Assembly (NCBI RefSeq): GCF_003672135.1
Contig: NC_039515.1
Coordinates: forward strand, 1,488,001 to 1,552,000
Length of the DNA stretch: 64,000 nucleotides
Direction: 5' to 3'
DNA from: Ooceraea biroi
Lineage: Eukaryota > Arthropoda > Insecta > Hymenoptera > Formicidae
Each line of letters opens with the position of its first letter. Position 1 is the stretch's first letter. A program made the position numbers and the translations under genes. Under the pieces are notes generated by a model. It was given only the letters and a program-made list of their open reading frames with translations, searched no databases and was not told the DNA's origin. Shown here in pieces: positions 23,001 through 34,552 of this stretch.

Positions 23001-25715
23001 TGTTTGGCGTAGGCGGTATTTTTATGCTCTCCGTGTCGACAGTCACATGGCGTTCAGCCGAGGAGAAAACCTTTGAGTGACTGTTAACCGGAAAAGCAGC
23101 TGGAGCTCTGAGCGGAACCATCAAATTTTCACGCCGGCTCTACCCTTCACCATCAAATGTGAAACTTGCTTTTGTTTCATCGCAGACTTCAATGTCGTTA
23201 ACACGTGGAAAATTTCCCTTCTATTCGTCAGGCAGCAATCGGTCGACCGGCAAGTCCGGCGAATTTTTTCAGCAAAATCCAAATTGTCAAAGTTTTGTAT
23301 TAAGAATACAAAATTTTGCGTTGGAATTTTGCTAAAACAATCAGCACACATTCTCTTTTATCTGTAGCATAACGTAATAAAGTTTCCGAGTTCATAATAG
23401 TTTCGGAGTAAAAAAATTTATGGAATGCTTTGAAAACACATTCCTGCTACTTCAAAGAGAGGACGGACAAAGGATGAACTCAAAGGACAGCCGTATCGCT
23501 TATTTAAAGAGCATAATAGGATCTTGGGTTCCTTCGAGGAAGAATCCTGCTCTTTGTTAGACATTAATCATCTTCACGTAAGTATTCGTATTAATTTTGG
23601 ATTGGATGATATGGATAGTTAAAATCATGTGCATAAAACTTGCTTTTTTATCATTCTTTCTCTCTTTCTTTCTTTCTTATACAAATATAGGATAAATTTT
23701 TATATTATTGTCATTATCTTCGATTTGGTTCAAAATTTACATGGCGCTTCCTTTCGACTTACAATTAAGAGTTATGATAGTTTAAAGGCGGGGAAACAAT
23801 ATGTCGTTCTTGAGGAAAATCATTAAGCGGTACTTTATAATAAAAAACTGAAAATCATTCTTTACAGAAAAGAAGGAATTACGGATTGAGTTAGAATAGG
23901 TTAGGTTAGGTTAGATTTGTGCGGAGAGAGCATGCAAGGGGAGGGGCGAAGTCCACACTTTTGCTGTTTATACTTATTGTACAAAGTGGAATTATAAAAT
24001 GGTAGTTGTATTTATTGACAGTGTTCTTTTCAATAGGGTAGTTATAATTTCTTTTAAATAGTAACTGAAGTGCGAAAAGATATACAAAGATACACGAGGG
24101 CAAACAATAAAATTATTGTTTACTTAAATCTGCGAATCTATAAGAAATTTATGAATATGAAAAGTAGAAATGTGGGCGGGGAAGAGCGGAGTATCCCTTC
24201 CCCACAAGTCTAACCTAACCTAACCTAACCTAATTAAACCTGTTCCTTTCGCGTAGACAACTGAAAATTCGTGCAAAATCATTAAACTTCTTTTATTAAT
24301 AACTTTTTAATAAACAATGAATATATTGTTTCCCTGCCTTAAAATATCATAGCTCTTAATTATAGGAAACTTCATTTTAGGTAAATTTTGAACCAAATCG
24401 GAGGTGATGACGCTGATATAGAAATTTACCAAATATAGATATATACGCAAGCGAGTGATTGCATAATGCGCAAATGGCGTATAAATGATGTACGTATAAG
24501 ATCCGAATTGAAAGCGAAATTAACGTTGAATCGCACTTTATTGTCGAGATTTCCTGGCATCTCGTCTTGAACGACTCTCTCGTCTCTCGTTTTGGCTTTT
24601 ACATTCTAAATTGCCAACTTTGTATTTCTTCATCCATTCAACCATTGTATAATCGGTCATAAACCTGTCCGGTTTAATGAGTACACAGTATGGATGTCCG
24701 ATAGACATAGCTATTGCATTCGAACGGACGATATGCGGATATATGCGTCCTGAGAAACGAGTAACGTGAAGTTGCCTTCGACATTTGATACGTTAGAGAC
24801 TATCATTGCGGCGAAAACTAAGTAACTTTCGCGGTACACTGTGCTTAGAAATTGTAACTCAACAGATACGCCATGAATGATTGTTAACAACCTTCTTAAT
24901 TTTTTTTGTTTCAATCATCACATTTTGATTTTAATCTAATTATTTTGGTTTCGCCATTTAAAATCAAAATTTTCAATGGCGAAACTAAAACAATAAGATA
25001 ACGACAATAAGAATTCTTTCCATGTGTTCGTTAAAACTGAACCTTTTACGTTACCGGTTACGCTTTGCTTATTATTCAATATCAATGGCGATTCTGTCAT
25101 TAGATTAAATATTTAAAAATTATATCGTTACGTGTACTTGAGTTTATATTTATACTTTGAGTTGATAAATAATTCCTCTAAGCAAAAAATTCATGTTAAG
25201 CAAACGAGTTTGATGATTAACATATTTTATCATTGATTGTGTGTATAAGTGCGATGTGAGCAATATCGAGATCCGTAATAAAAATTTTATTTGTAGTTGT
25301 TTATCTTGCAACATAGAAAGCATTACAGCAGTTAAAACAAATTCACTAAAAACCTCAATGCCTTTATTGCCATGGAGGTCGTGAATGTTACAATCGTTGC
25401 GATGTTACAGAGGCATCCAAGTTAATCCAAGTAACAGTATCAATGTAACAAAATCAATGTGATATGTGAACGCCACGTGTGTTTAACAGGATCCTGTATC
25501 AAGCTTAACATCATTCCGTCACCGCGGACAATTGATCATGCTGGGCGCCACGTAGAACCAACATTCTTCATCGCAGGATCTCGATGTCGCGCACATCCCT
25601 GAGAGCTCATCTAAGCAAGTTCGTCCAGGAGAGAAAGAGAAAAATCATTACCAGAAAAGGGTCTGTAGCCGGCGAGGAACCTTGCTCGCCACCACTTTAC
25701 TAATACGTTAGCCAT
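20053..25715 (-). CDS. nkd: Naked cuticle, Dishevelled-binding Wnt antagonist
   Basis: Five coding exons on the minus strand (25715-25652, 22590-22370, 22075-21632, 21170-20869, 20746-20053) join in frame to 574 residues. Nkd is an inducible feedback inhibitor that binds Dishevelled through an EF-hand and damps Wnt/beta-catenin signalling. Exon 1 is only 64 nt and encodes MANVLVKWWRARFLAGYRPFS, matching the fly Nkd N-terminus in position and pattern. Exon 3 carries EFECDVSV, the single EF-hand loop DFDGHGKITKDD (about residues 119-130) and YDTLGASIQVPPCGSKTIKV. The C-terminus is His-rich (HEHIHHHYHHYH), a Nkd hallmark. Exons 4 and 5 are Asn-, Gln- and Thr-rich. Residue 2 is Ala, so the N-myristoylation of vertebrate Nkd is absent, as in flies. 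Intron 1 is about 3 kb. Confidence 0.93.
23238..23350. mobile_element. Mariner-derived MITE, copy 1
   Basis: The left part, GGTCGACCGGCAAGTCCGGC, is a diverged mariner terminal repeat. The body is a foldback: AAAGTTTTGTATTAAGAATAC continues into AAAATTTTGCGTTGGAATTTTGCTAAAA, the inverse of the left half. The right half matches the final 60 bases of the mariner at 3542-4719, so it appears to be an inverted duplication of that element's right end. Confidence 0.7.
23691..24430. mobile_element. 740-bp foldback element with TTAGG arrays
   Basis: The two ends are long inverted repeats of about 260 bp each, diverged but alignable: GATTTGGTTCAAAATTTAC on the left mirrors GTAAATTTTGAACCAAATC on the right, and GGGAAACAATAT mirrors a matching block. 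Each arm carries a short telomere-like array on its inner side, TAGGTTAGGTTAGGTTAG at 23897-23914 and CTAACCTAACCTAACC at 24210-24225. The interior has no convincing ORF. Confidence 0.7.
24939..24994. repeat. Short inverted repeat
   Basis: ATTATTTTGGTTTCGCCATT is followed after about 16 bases by its near reverse complement AATGGCGAAACTAAAACAAT. A possible MITE relic in nkd intron 1. Confidence 0.7.
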
Positions 25716-28700
25716 AGGATCTTCATACGTGCGTGCAATCCCGATCCGTGATCCCTCGAGTTCCGCACCCGGATTACCCGTTTTCCGATCGCGACAGCCT
25801 GTTCGAGCCTGTTCTTGTTCCAGAAAATTTTGAATCGACTGCGAAACTCACTGGCCGGAACCGAGTACTCTCCTCTCTTTCCCAGGCACTTCCGCTTCCC
25901 GACACGATCGTCCGCGTAGAGACCTCCTCGCCGTGGGCGATCTGTCACTCGGCAGCGATTTCCGGAAACTTCAACAAGGGGACACAGGCGCGCACAAACT
26001 TCACAGGCTCGACGCCACGCACCATTGAGATTCCGAGCGAGCGCTGCGCGTACGCGCGTTAACACAGGACCGCCGCGATCGTGCACCGTATACACGTGCT
26101 CGTGGCGGAGCCTGCCGAGCGAGTCCGAGCGAGCGAGTGCGACAGCCTCTCCATCGGGCGTTACAGGTTAGGAAACACTCACGCGGTCCTGGCACGCCGA
26201 CGAGTAGACGACGATGCAGCTACCGCGTAGTTTTTCTCGCTCACTCGGCCAACGAAGCGCAACGCGAGGTTACGGTTAACCTCTTTCCGCGAGCGAACGA
26301 CAACCCACCCCTCGTGACTCGGATGCGACTGTGAGCGCTCGTCCTCTCCTGAAAGCACGTTCCCTGTAATTCCCCACCATCCTGCCACTACTACCACTAC
26401 TATCGGCTCCAATACACTATCGTGCCGTCGACATGGCACCGTCGCTGCACAGCAGCCACCACCACATCATCGTGCGGCCCAGGCAGGCAGCCCGCGCTCC
26501 AGTGGTTCGTCGTCGCCCAGGGCCGGATCAGGGATACGCAGGGCCCGGGAACAAACAGGAGGCGCGACGGCTCCCCGACCCTTCCGTTTTCTTATTTTCT
26601 CTTTCTCCTTTGCATACCCGTTTACCCGAGAGCAAGCGAACGCGTTGTCTTCCTCCGTAAAGCTTACGCTGTGAAGCCCGATTCGCACGATCTCGAATTA
26701 TAATAGAACGCTGTTGGTATGATTACACGGCGGTACGTCGATTAATACGAGGTACGAATTTTTAAATACACTTTACGCTCTAAATGTTTTGCTTTTATGG
26801 ACAAACTTGTAGCGCCCTATAGGCTACGGGGTTTTCGATTTATTATTGTAAATTATAATTTTTATAGCTGAAATATGTGATTTTTGTTTAAAAATTTTGA
26901 TACTGGTGCTGCGCTTGAAATACGACTTAAACGAAAACCGTGATTGTTTATGTAAATTTCGGATGATAGAAAACAGGCTTAACGCTGAGAAAAGATTAGC
27001 GTCGCGCAGTTACTGCCGCGTTTTGATGCGAAAAGAAACGACACCGGCGGACGTCTTGCATCGCGTCGATCTGCCAGTGATATATTACGTGAATTCTCGC
27101 TTCCGATTGCCACCGGCAGGAATAATTGTGTTAGGATGGTTTTGGATGCATCGAATCGAGTTTGCTTCTCGAAAGCCGCGTTTGTATACTAATTGTTTGT
27201 ACTTGTTTCGAGTTGATTCATGACGCGCTCGATTTTGCCTAATGTGTCATCAAGGAACACTAGTTGATTTTTAACATCTTTAATCACAGAACACAAAGTC
27301 ACGCTGCGCACTTAAAGGTACAAGCGTGGCCATGTTTCTGTTTTGATTTCGACGCAAAATGATGATTCTCTCGCGCGAAATTTCTCGTGCAAAATTATGA
27401 CACTATTTATTTATCGGGGTCAAAGTAAAATTGATTACAGCGATCATACGTCATGGCAATTTTAATAACGATAATAATAATATTAATAACGATTTTAATA
27501 ACGACAGCTCGGGATAACTTATCTAGAAATCGAGAGTTCATTGTTTCGCTTTTGTCTGTAAATTCACGCGATGAATAAGTATGAAGCATTCCTTCGCACG
27601 TGTATTTTATTCGAGTGAAAATTTCATTGCGGACGATCATTATGAAATGCTAAACTTCCGGCCTACTTTTGCCAGAATCGATATCTATTACTCGGCATCG
27701 GATCGCTTTATGTGTTACGCTGATGGCACGTACTGGCCGTCGTTCTTAAGCGCACAGTTGCTTCGACAGTTGTTTCAATGAAACAGAAGCTAGCGGATGA
27801 AGGGGAGACAGAAAGAAGGGGGGGGGAAGTGCAGAAAAGCATCCCGAGTTTGCCATTTCGTCAAGGATCCTCCATTTAGGATACTTTACTGTGTGTTGCG
27901 CATCGGCTCGCTACTCGGAAAAGCTACGTATGTGTCAAATCCGAAATACTCTTTTTGGAGACTGTACCCGCACGCTATTATCTCCTAGCGGTGTTTCAGA
28001 AGAAACATAGGCGTCACCATCGAAGGAAGTTCGCCGCTTCGCACTGAAGCGCGCCGACAACGCGTTCTAACGCTATCGCGCAACTCGAACTGTTGCGTTA
28101 TACGCTACTGTTAGCACTACATTCGGTCGAAATAATAAAAAGAAGAGAAACAATTAACCCGGACAAAAACAAGACGCGGGGCCTTTTTTATAAATAACCT
28201 TCTGAAAATATCGCAAAATTAAATAACGTTTACGTATATTTGCAAGCCGTGACCGTATCGTGATGATACGTTGCACTGCTTTATTTTGCCAAATATTTTG
28301 CTTCTACTTTTGTGTTCTCGGGAAATATAAAACTTTACGGTAGACAAGAAACTAAAACTCGCTTCATTTGCAAGGCTGCGTAAATGAAATACCAAACTTG
28401 AATGTTCCATCAATTATTTCTTTCTTTCAGCCTGGGCCAAGAAAGGGACTTGGTATACAATATTGACCTTAACACATTCATTCATTTCCCCATGTCAAAC
28501 TTGAATATTATAATAAGAACTTAATTTTTTCCTTGCTATTCTCTTTCCTCGAACTTTTGATTTTAATTTCAATCCAGCAGCAAAAGCCGACCGCAATAAC
28601 GTGCAAGGGTTGCACGAGTGTTTCTCGATAGCGCTCGTACACTTCTGCGAAACGATATACGAGGAGCCTCGTCTACGACCACCACGACTGAGCAGTCGCA

Positions 28701-29674
28701 TGACTATGTTTCGGGACTTGGTGGATAAACCAGCACGCGGCAAGTACGAAGCAATATTGCAGCGCTCCAGCTACGTGGTTCAGTACCGGTACATACGTAT
28801 GTACAATGAGTAGACCTAGAGGCACAAGGCGTGGGAACGCCTCTAAAGCGACCAATGGAGATTCATCCCCCACCATAATTTCACTATAGCAGTGGGCCGT
28901 ATCTGTTGCAACTGCGGGTCCTCAATACGTACACTTGTATGCTGGGTTTTCTGCCCGATTTCGTCGACCCTGCCGTGACAAGGCCACATAGATGACAAGA
29001 GCTCGCCGACAAGAACGATGAGCTGTTGTAGCGCACCAGGTCACATAAATCAGAGAAAATGCTCGGAAATTCGTAGAGCCACCGTTGGTGACAGCTCCCA
29101 GTAAACCCTCGTAGACCCTTTGTAGACACGTAATCTGCGAGCAGCGTAACTAATATGTTCCATTCTTGCGAATCTCTTCTTGCTTATTTTCAGTTGCTAC
29201 CTTTCTAGCCGATTGTTTCACTGACTGTGTTGTTAAAACTACATCCTAATAATAGAAATATTCGCGAAAGTTGAATACTTTTATTGTGAATTAGACGATA
29301 TACTATGTTTAATAGAGATGCTCCGAGTGGAAACGCTTTAAAATACATCCAAATTTTATTTTTAAACCTTTAGTATACTTATATTGGATATTGCACGCAC
29401 TTCTGTTCATCCAACCTTGTTATTCACGATTTACTTCCTGGAACACAGAATTTTGGTGTACGTTTTAATTCGAATAGCTTTCTCGATTTCGCGCGGTTCA
29501 GGTGAGAAATACCATTGCTTCCGTGCGAGTTAAGAACATCCAGTTGAAAATACAAAATTAGCATATAATTGTGAAATTTTGATATATCGGGCCCCGGATA
29601 ACTACGCCACTGGTCGGCTGGTCGGCCCGATGCATCCCCCTCCCACTCCCTATACAGAAAGGCTCTCTACCCGC

Positions 29675-29790
29675 CATGCTGTGGCGTGCTATGTTGTGCC
29701 GCGCCGTGCCGTGCCGCGCCACGCCGCTCCGCGCCATGCCACGCCGCGTTGCGACGCGGTACGGTTTACCGTGCCATCCTCAGCCGCGTA
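29675..29790. repeat. GCCRYGCC low-complexity run
   Basis: Degenerate tandem words such as GCCGCGCC, GCCGTGCC and GCCATGCC fill about 110 bases. A cryptic simple repeat, not coding. Confidence 0.7.
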
Positions 29791-30944
29791 GCGTGGCTAG
29801 TTGTTTCTTTTCTTTATTCCTTTGTCGGAAAGTCGGCGGCAAGTCTCGTTTTTAAGAGGCGGCAGAGAAGGCCGATGGAAGGGACGGGTCGGGCGAGATG
29901 GGAGGGATGAAGGAACAGCGGCGTGGCGAGGGAGGACAGAGGCAAAAGGGAAACGGCGGCTAGTCAGCGGGGGTTGCGAGAGGGATCGGAGGGAGCGGGA
30001 TGGCGGCTCGGTAGTAGGGGAGGGACGGAGGAGAGCCCCGCGTGCGCCGTTCGGCAGTAAGGGGAATAAAACGTGCTGCTCAAAAACGCGGGTACAGACT
30101 AGCCTCGAAATAACGCCGACAGCGAGCACTCTCTTTTCCTCTTTCTCTTCGTAAATTCGAGTCATCTATTAATAATAAACTATTTCCAGATGCCTTGTGC
30201 CACCGCCGAGAACTCAATCACTGCTATCTTTCTTTTCTCTCTCTCTCTCTCTTTCACCCATTCGTTTCGTTACACATCTTAAATGATCTCACCGGCGGTT
30301 ATCCGTACGTCGCGTCTGCGCAGGATTGCGAAAATCGGTTACAACTTTGACAAGTTCGATCTCTTTCAACGCGAAAAATCGCTTTGATCCGCTCATTCTT
30401 CTTGGATCAGGAATAAACATGATTATTCCGGCTCGTCCGTATCTCCGTAACTGTCGAGCGATAATACATCAATTTCAATCGGCTGTACCTCTGCATGCAC
30501 GTCAGCATCACCGGCTGGATATCTGAGAACAAAGCTCGCGTCCCGGAGACTCGAGACCGAGGACGCCGTTTGATCGCACGTGAACGCGCAGCCGGTCGTT
30601 TGACTGATTGGGGAGCGTCGCGCGCGATTGCGTCGATTAGACAGTAACGGCGTCAAGAAGGCGAGGTAAATATTTATCGTGGGGCGGGAGGGACGGAATG
30701 GACCTCTCTCGCGGGACAGAGACGGAGAGCCGAAAACGTCGCAGGCTCTCTTACTGGTCGCGAGATACACGGAGGCCTCCGACGTACGGGGACAGGATAC
30801 AGAAAAGGCTATAATACGGTTTTGCCGCGAGCGAGTGCAGCGAGAGAGCGACTCGTCGATCCGGCCGGTAGACCGGCGACGGTCGGTTTTGCTGGACTTC
30901 TCTTGATGCGGCTTGCCGGACGATACCGGCGGAAAAGAAGGAGA

Positions 30945-31342
30945 AGGAGGAAGAAAGAGAGAGAGAGATCGAGAGAGTGAGTGGTGCCGGGGCGGAGGGG
31001 CGGACGAACGGTGGAGTCTTGGTCGTGTTATGGCGCGGGGAAAGGAGGAAGCGGTCGGTGCGTTTGATCTCGGCCGCGGGCGCCGACAAAGCGTTCGTCC
31101 ACTCTCCTACAACGGAGAACCGTCCCATGGACGCGCGAGTGAGAGGATGGCCGCGCGAAGAAGAGAGACAGGGAAAGAGAGAGAGAGAGAGAGAGAGAGG
31201 GAAAGAGAGAAACTAAAGTGAATAAGCAAGTGATGTGGGAGCGAGCGGGACACGAAGCGGAAAGGAGAGAGAAAACACGACGACGACCAAACGGTTCGAC
31301 AGAAAAAGAATGAGAAAGGTGAAAAGATCGAGGCATCTTAAA

Positions 31343-31383
<41 letters not shown>

Positions 31384-31490
31384 AAGAGAAGGAAAAAGGA
31401 AGGAGATAGAGCGAGGCGGTGAGAGAAAACGAAAAGAAGAAAGATCGAACGAGCGGTTATCCTGACGATGGAAGAGAGAGAGAGAGAGAC
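30945..31490. repeat. Purine-rich tract with GA and TG microsatellites
   Basis: GAGAGA runs at about 30955-30970, 31180-31200 and 31366-31384, plus a TG run at about 31343-31366, lie in DNA strongly biased to purines on the plus strand. It could be a 5' UTR or promoter tract, but no adjoining coding exon is visible. Confidence 0.75.
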
Positions 31491-33639
31491 ATACGAGGAG
31501 ATCCGTTCACGATTCATTGTGCTGTTGCGCTTGCTCTAGCATGGCGCACCACTCCCTCGTGTATCTGCAATACAGACGCCATCCGAGTTTGCTATTAATA
31601 AATAATGCTCTCTGTGGTCCGCATTACAACTAAAATTCCTTCCATCCCCATCGTCGTTGTCGTTGTCGCCGTCGTACGCGGAGGACGTAGACTCGATTTC
31701 AAACACGACCGCTGGTGAACTCCGTCTCTTTTTCTGTCCCTTGACACGATGGACACGCGGTCTGTCACATCGGAGGGATGCGCTAATGTTCGCGGTCTTC
31801 TCCGTGTGTATACGTGCGTCTCGTGGGATTGCGAAGGAGAGACGCGTCGATTATTTCACATTGAGAAAAAGTTGTTGAGGCAGAGCAAGAGAAAAAGAGA
31901 GAGAGAGAGACTACTCGTGCGATGATTATTTGTCGTTTGGGAATCGTTTCTTTCCACAATTCACTATGAAACATTAAGCTATTATTAGTAATGTCGAATA
32001 ATTGTATATTGAATAACGTAACAAATATTTGTATATCTGTTTCAATTTCTTTGCTCTTGACGTCGATACCTTTGGTTACCTTAATTATTGTCTGGAACAA
32101 AAACTATCACGGTTTTATTTAATATGTATATTTTTAATGAAATATACATAATCGAAATTACAAACTTTGTTCGTGCTCAAAGAGCCGATGATACTCATTC
32201 GAGTAATGTGTGACGTAAATGATAAGGGGGGCCTTTGAAGTGTCCCCTGCTTCTGCGCCCAATAAACCGACAAAAGCAACCGTCTCGCATTATAAATTAC
32301 GGCGCTCATTAGGAAGGCAATAGTTGCGCGCAGTAATAAGAAGCATTAAAACTTGAAAGCCACGCGAAAGCCGCATTGAAAGAAAAAAAGAAGGAAGAAA
32401 AGAAAAAGAAAGAAAGCTGGAACATTAAATTAACAAATTAATGCGGGCGAGTCAAAGCCGGCTTTCTCGAACCCGACGACCTAAAAAATAATTGGTACGC
32501 TGAATTTCCGATAACCATAGCGAACAATTTTTGGGAAACGCTTCTTGGCGATAGCGAGACACGATATTCAAGCGATCGTACCCCTCGATGAGAGTGTTTT
32601 CGTTCATTGAAGACCTTGTGTTCGTTTTGCTCTGGAACAGAACCATGGTCGATTGGATCGTTGCCCAGTCGAAGAAAAATAGAACGCCGGCGAGAGAAAA
32701 TGAAAAATATCCATCTAAAGATTACCGAAAATAAGCGCGATAGCAGGGCAGAATTAGATAATAAATTATTTTAATTGCAGATGCGTGAAAAATCATTCTA
32801 CACGTATAATTTATACATAGATTGACGTGATGAAGAGATGATCCAACAGAATAACATCACAAGACGTCCATTTTTGGTTTATAAATTATGTCGTTTTCTA
32901 ACGTCATTTTGCTACTTAAGAACGATTTCAGAAAGTTTATAAATATATATATAAACTTCCATACACACACAGGTTCTTATAAATTTGACTTTATTATAAC
33001 AATTTAATAATATATCAGAGAAATAAAATTAATTCCCGAATTTCCAAGAAATTCGTTAAGTCAATTCGCATTCATTTAAATAAAATGCTCTTTTAATTAA
33101 GGATGAATATGAGCGAATACAATTAGAAGGTTAGCAGCTCGTGGCCGGACGTTCGATCATCATAGTGCTGCCATCTAGCCACAGGAATTGATACTTAATT
33201 GATTCTAATATGCCGTTACATATCAACAAGTCAAGGAGCGTGATGTTGCACTGAACAATTCCTGCACCACAAAAGATTACACAACTGCAGGAAAACTGCA
33301 CGTGAAATCGTATATTTCTGACATAATGACGCGTTAATGTTAAAGTTTTGCACTCGTTACCCACTATAGAACAGCGACGCGGAGTAGACATTTCTATTTC
33401 CGTGAGATTAATCTAAGATACGAAATAGCTGGATAATGTCCAGGCTTCTTACAAAATGGGCATGCTTATCATTTATTTTCGATAAGAACACAATGGGGAG
33501 ACTTGCAATCTCTAATTAAATTTCTGAAACCTCATCAATTGTAATTATGATTAAAACTTCGAAAAACTAATATATATTTTATCTCTTTATCATGAAGTAA
33601 TCTAAAAAAAGAATCATCAAGATTTATTAGAATTTTATC

Positions 33640-33701
33640 CCAAGTAGCAAAATGACATGTTGACGTCATATCCCGTCTTCTGACGTCACTTTGCTACTTG
33701 G
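33640..33701. mobile_element. Small palindromic MITE with TGACGTCA
   Basis: CCAAGTAGCAAAATGAC at the left and TGACGTCACTTTGCTACTTGG at the right are inverted repeats around a 12-base loop, and the TGACGTCA word occurs on the left arm too. A single related arm, AACGTCATTTTGCTACTTAA, sits at 32900-32919. Confidence 0.65.
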
Positions 33702-34279
33702 AACGTACATTAATTTGTAATCGACGGATAACGATCATCGCAAGCATCCTCTTAATAATATCCACAATTTTAATGTTTAATTAATTTATTACAAAATGTT
33801 TTTCTTGAAAATTAATTTATTCGTATTTGCGGATGGACTATCGATCGAAAGCATGAAATTACAAGACATATTACACGAAACGTTCTGGAAAAGAAAAAGA
33901 TACGGCGTACTCAGCGTGACACTCATTGATCTTTCGTACATTAAACGCCGCGGCGTACCGCGAATCGTGACATAAATTACAATAATTTTGCGATGACCAC
34001 AGGTCCGTAACCCGATGCTTAATGACAACGGCAGGCGGTCCGCGATGTTTACTCGATAGTCAAAATTCCAAACTGGTATTACCAATCGTTTAGAGATGAC
34101 CCTAATCAATTAGTAAAGCGGCTCCGTCCTTCGTTGAACGAATCCCGAATGCATTATCATATTTGCCGATGTCGCGTAGTCGACGAGCAAAATCCCCGTT
34201 TCATCCTCGTCAGTTGTATTAGTTAGATTCAATCGAGTACCGGATGAACGGCGGCTTGTATGTGTGCTATACAATTTAG

Positions 34280-34288
34280 CTATATAAG
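34280..34288 (+). promoter_or_regulatory. Possible TATA box of the secreted-protein gene
   Basis: CTATATAAG lies about 270 bases upstream of the start codon at 34553. A transcript beginning near 34310 would have a 240-base 5' UTR, or a short intron could intervene. Sequence match only. Confidence 0.4.
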
Positions 34289-34552
34289 GAACCGTCGCTG
34301 AGAACCGTTCGGTTATTAAAGCGCGGTTTTTCTGACTGGTCGATTCTTCTATTTTTTTCCGTGAGCTTCGTGCTACCGTGAATGAGATACGCGCTATTCA
34401 CCGTACGTTGTATGACGTAAATTGTAAAAATGGTATTGCATTTACACTGTTCTGTTATTGTAATACTTGAAAAAATCAATCGTGTAGAAAAGAAATTGTC
34501 GGGCTAGTAAGTTCTTTATTTATACGTGAATTATCCTTGGGAACATTAGGAC

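Larger units (their letters stand above)
22591..25651 (-). other. First intron of naked cuticle
   Basis: This intron separates the 64-nt first coding exon from exon 2. It contains a mariner-derived MITE (23238-23350), a 740-bp foldback with TTAGG arrays (23691-24430) and a short inverted repeat (24939-24994). No nested gene was seen. Confidence 0.8.
25716..34279. other. Gene-poor region with nkd promoter side and low-complexity DNA
   Basis: No coding exon could be supported over 8.5 kb. The first 700 bases are GC- and CpG-rich and probably hold the nkd promoter or 5' UTR. Further on are a GCC-type low-complexity run at about 29675-29790, purine-rich DNA with GA microsatellites at 30940-31500, and an inverted repeat at 33640-33701. 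ORFs are short and without recognisable domains. Confidence 0.45.

Noticed and set aside
23897..24232. TTAGG arrays as a chromosome end
   Set aside because: Only about four units on each side, in opposite orientation and with unique DNA and genes beyond both; interstitial, inside a foldback.
26897..27223. 108-codon plus-strand ORF
   Set aside because: No signal peptide, domain or splice context; lies in the nkd upstream region and does not begin with a convincing ATG.
33131..33391. 86-codon Cys-containing ORF on the minus strand
   Set aside because: Considered as a small secreted peptide, but there is no signal sequence at the start and no cysteine pattern I recognise.
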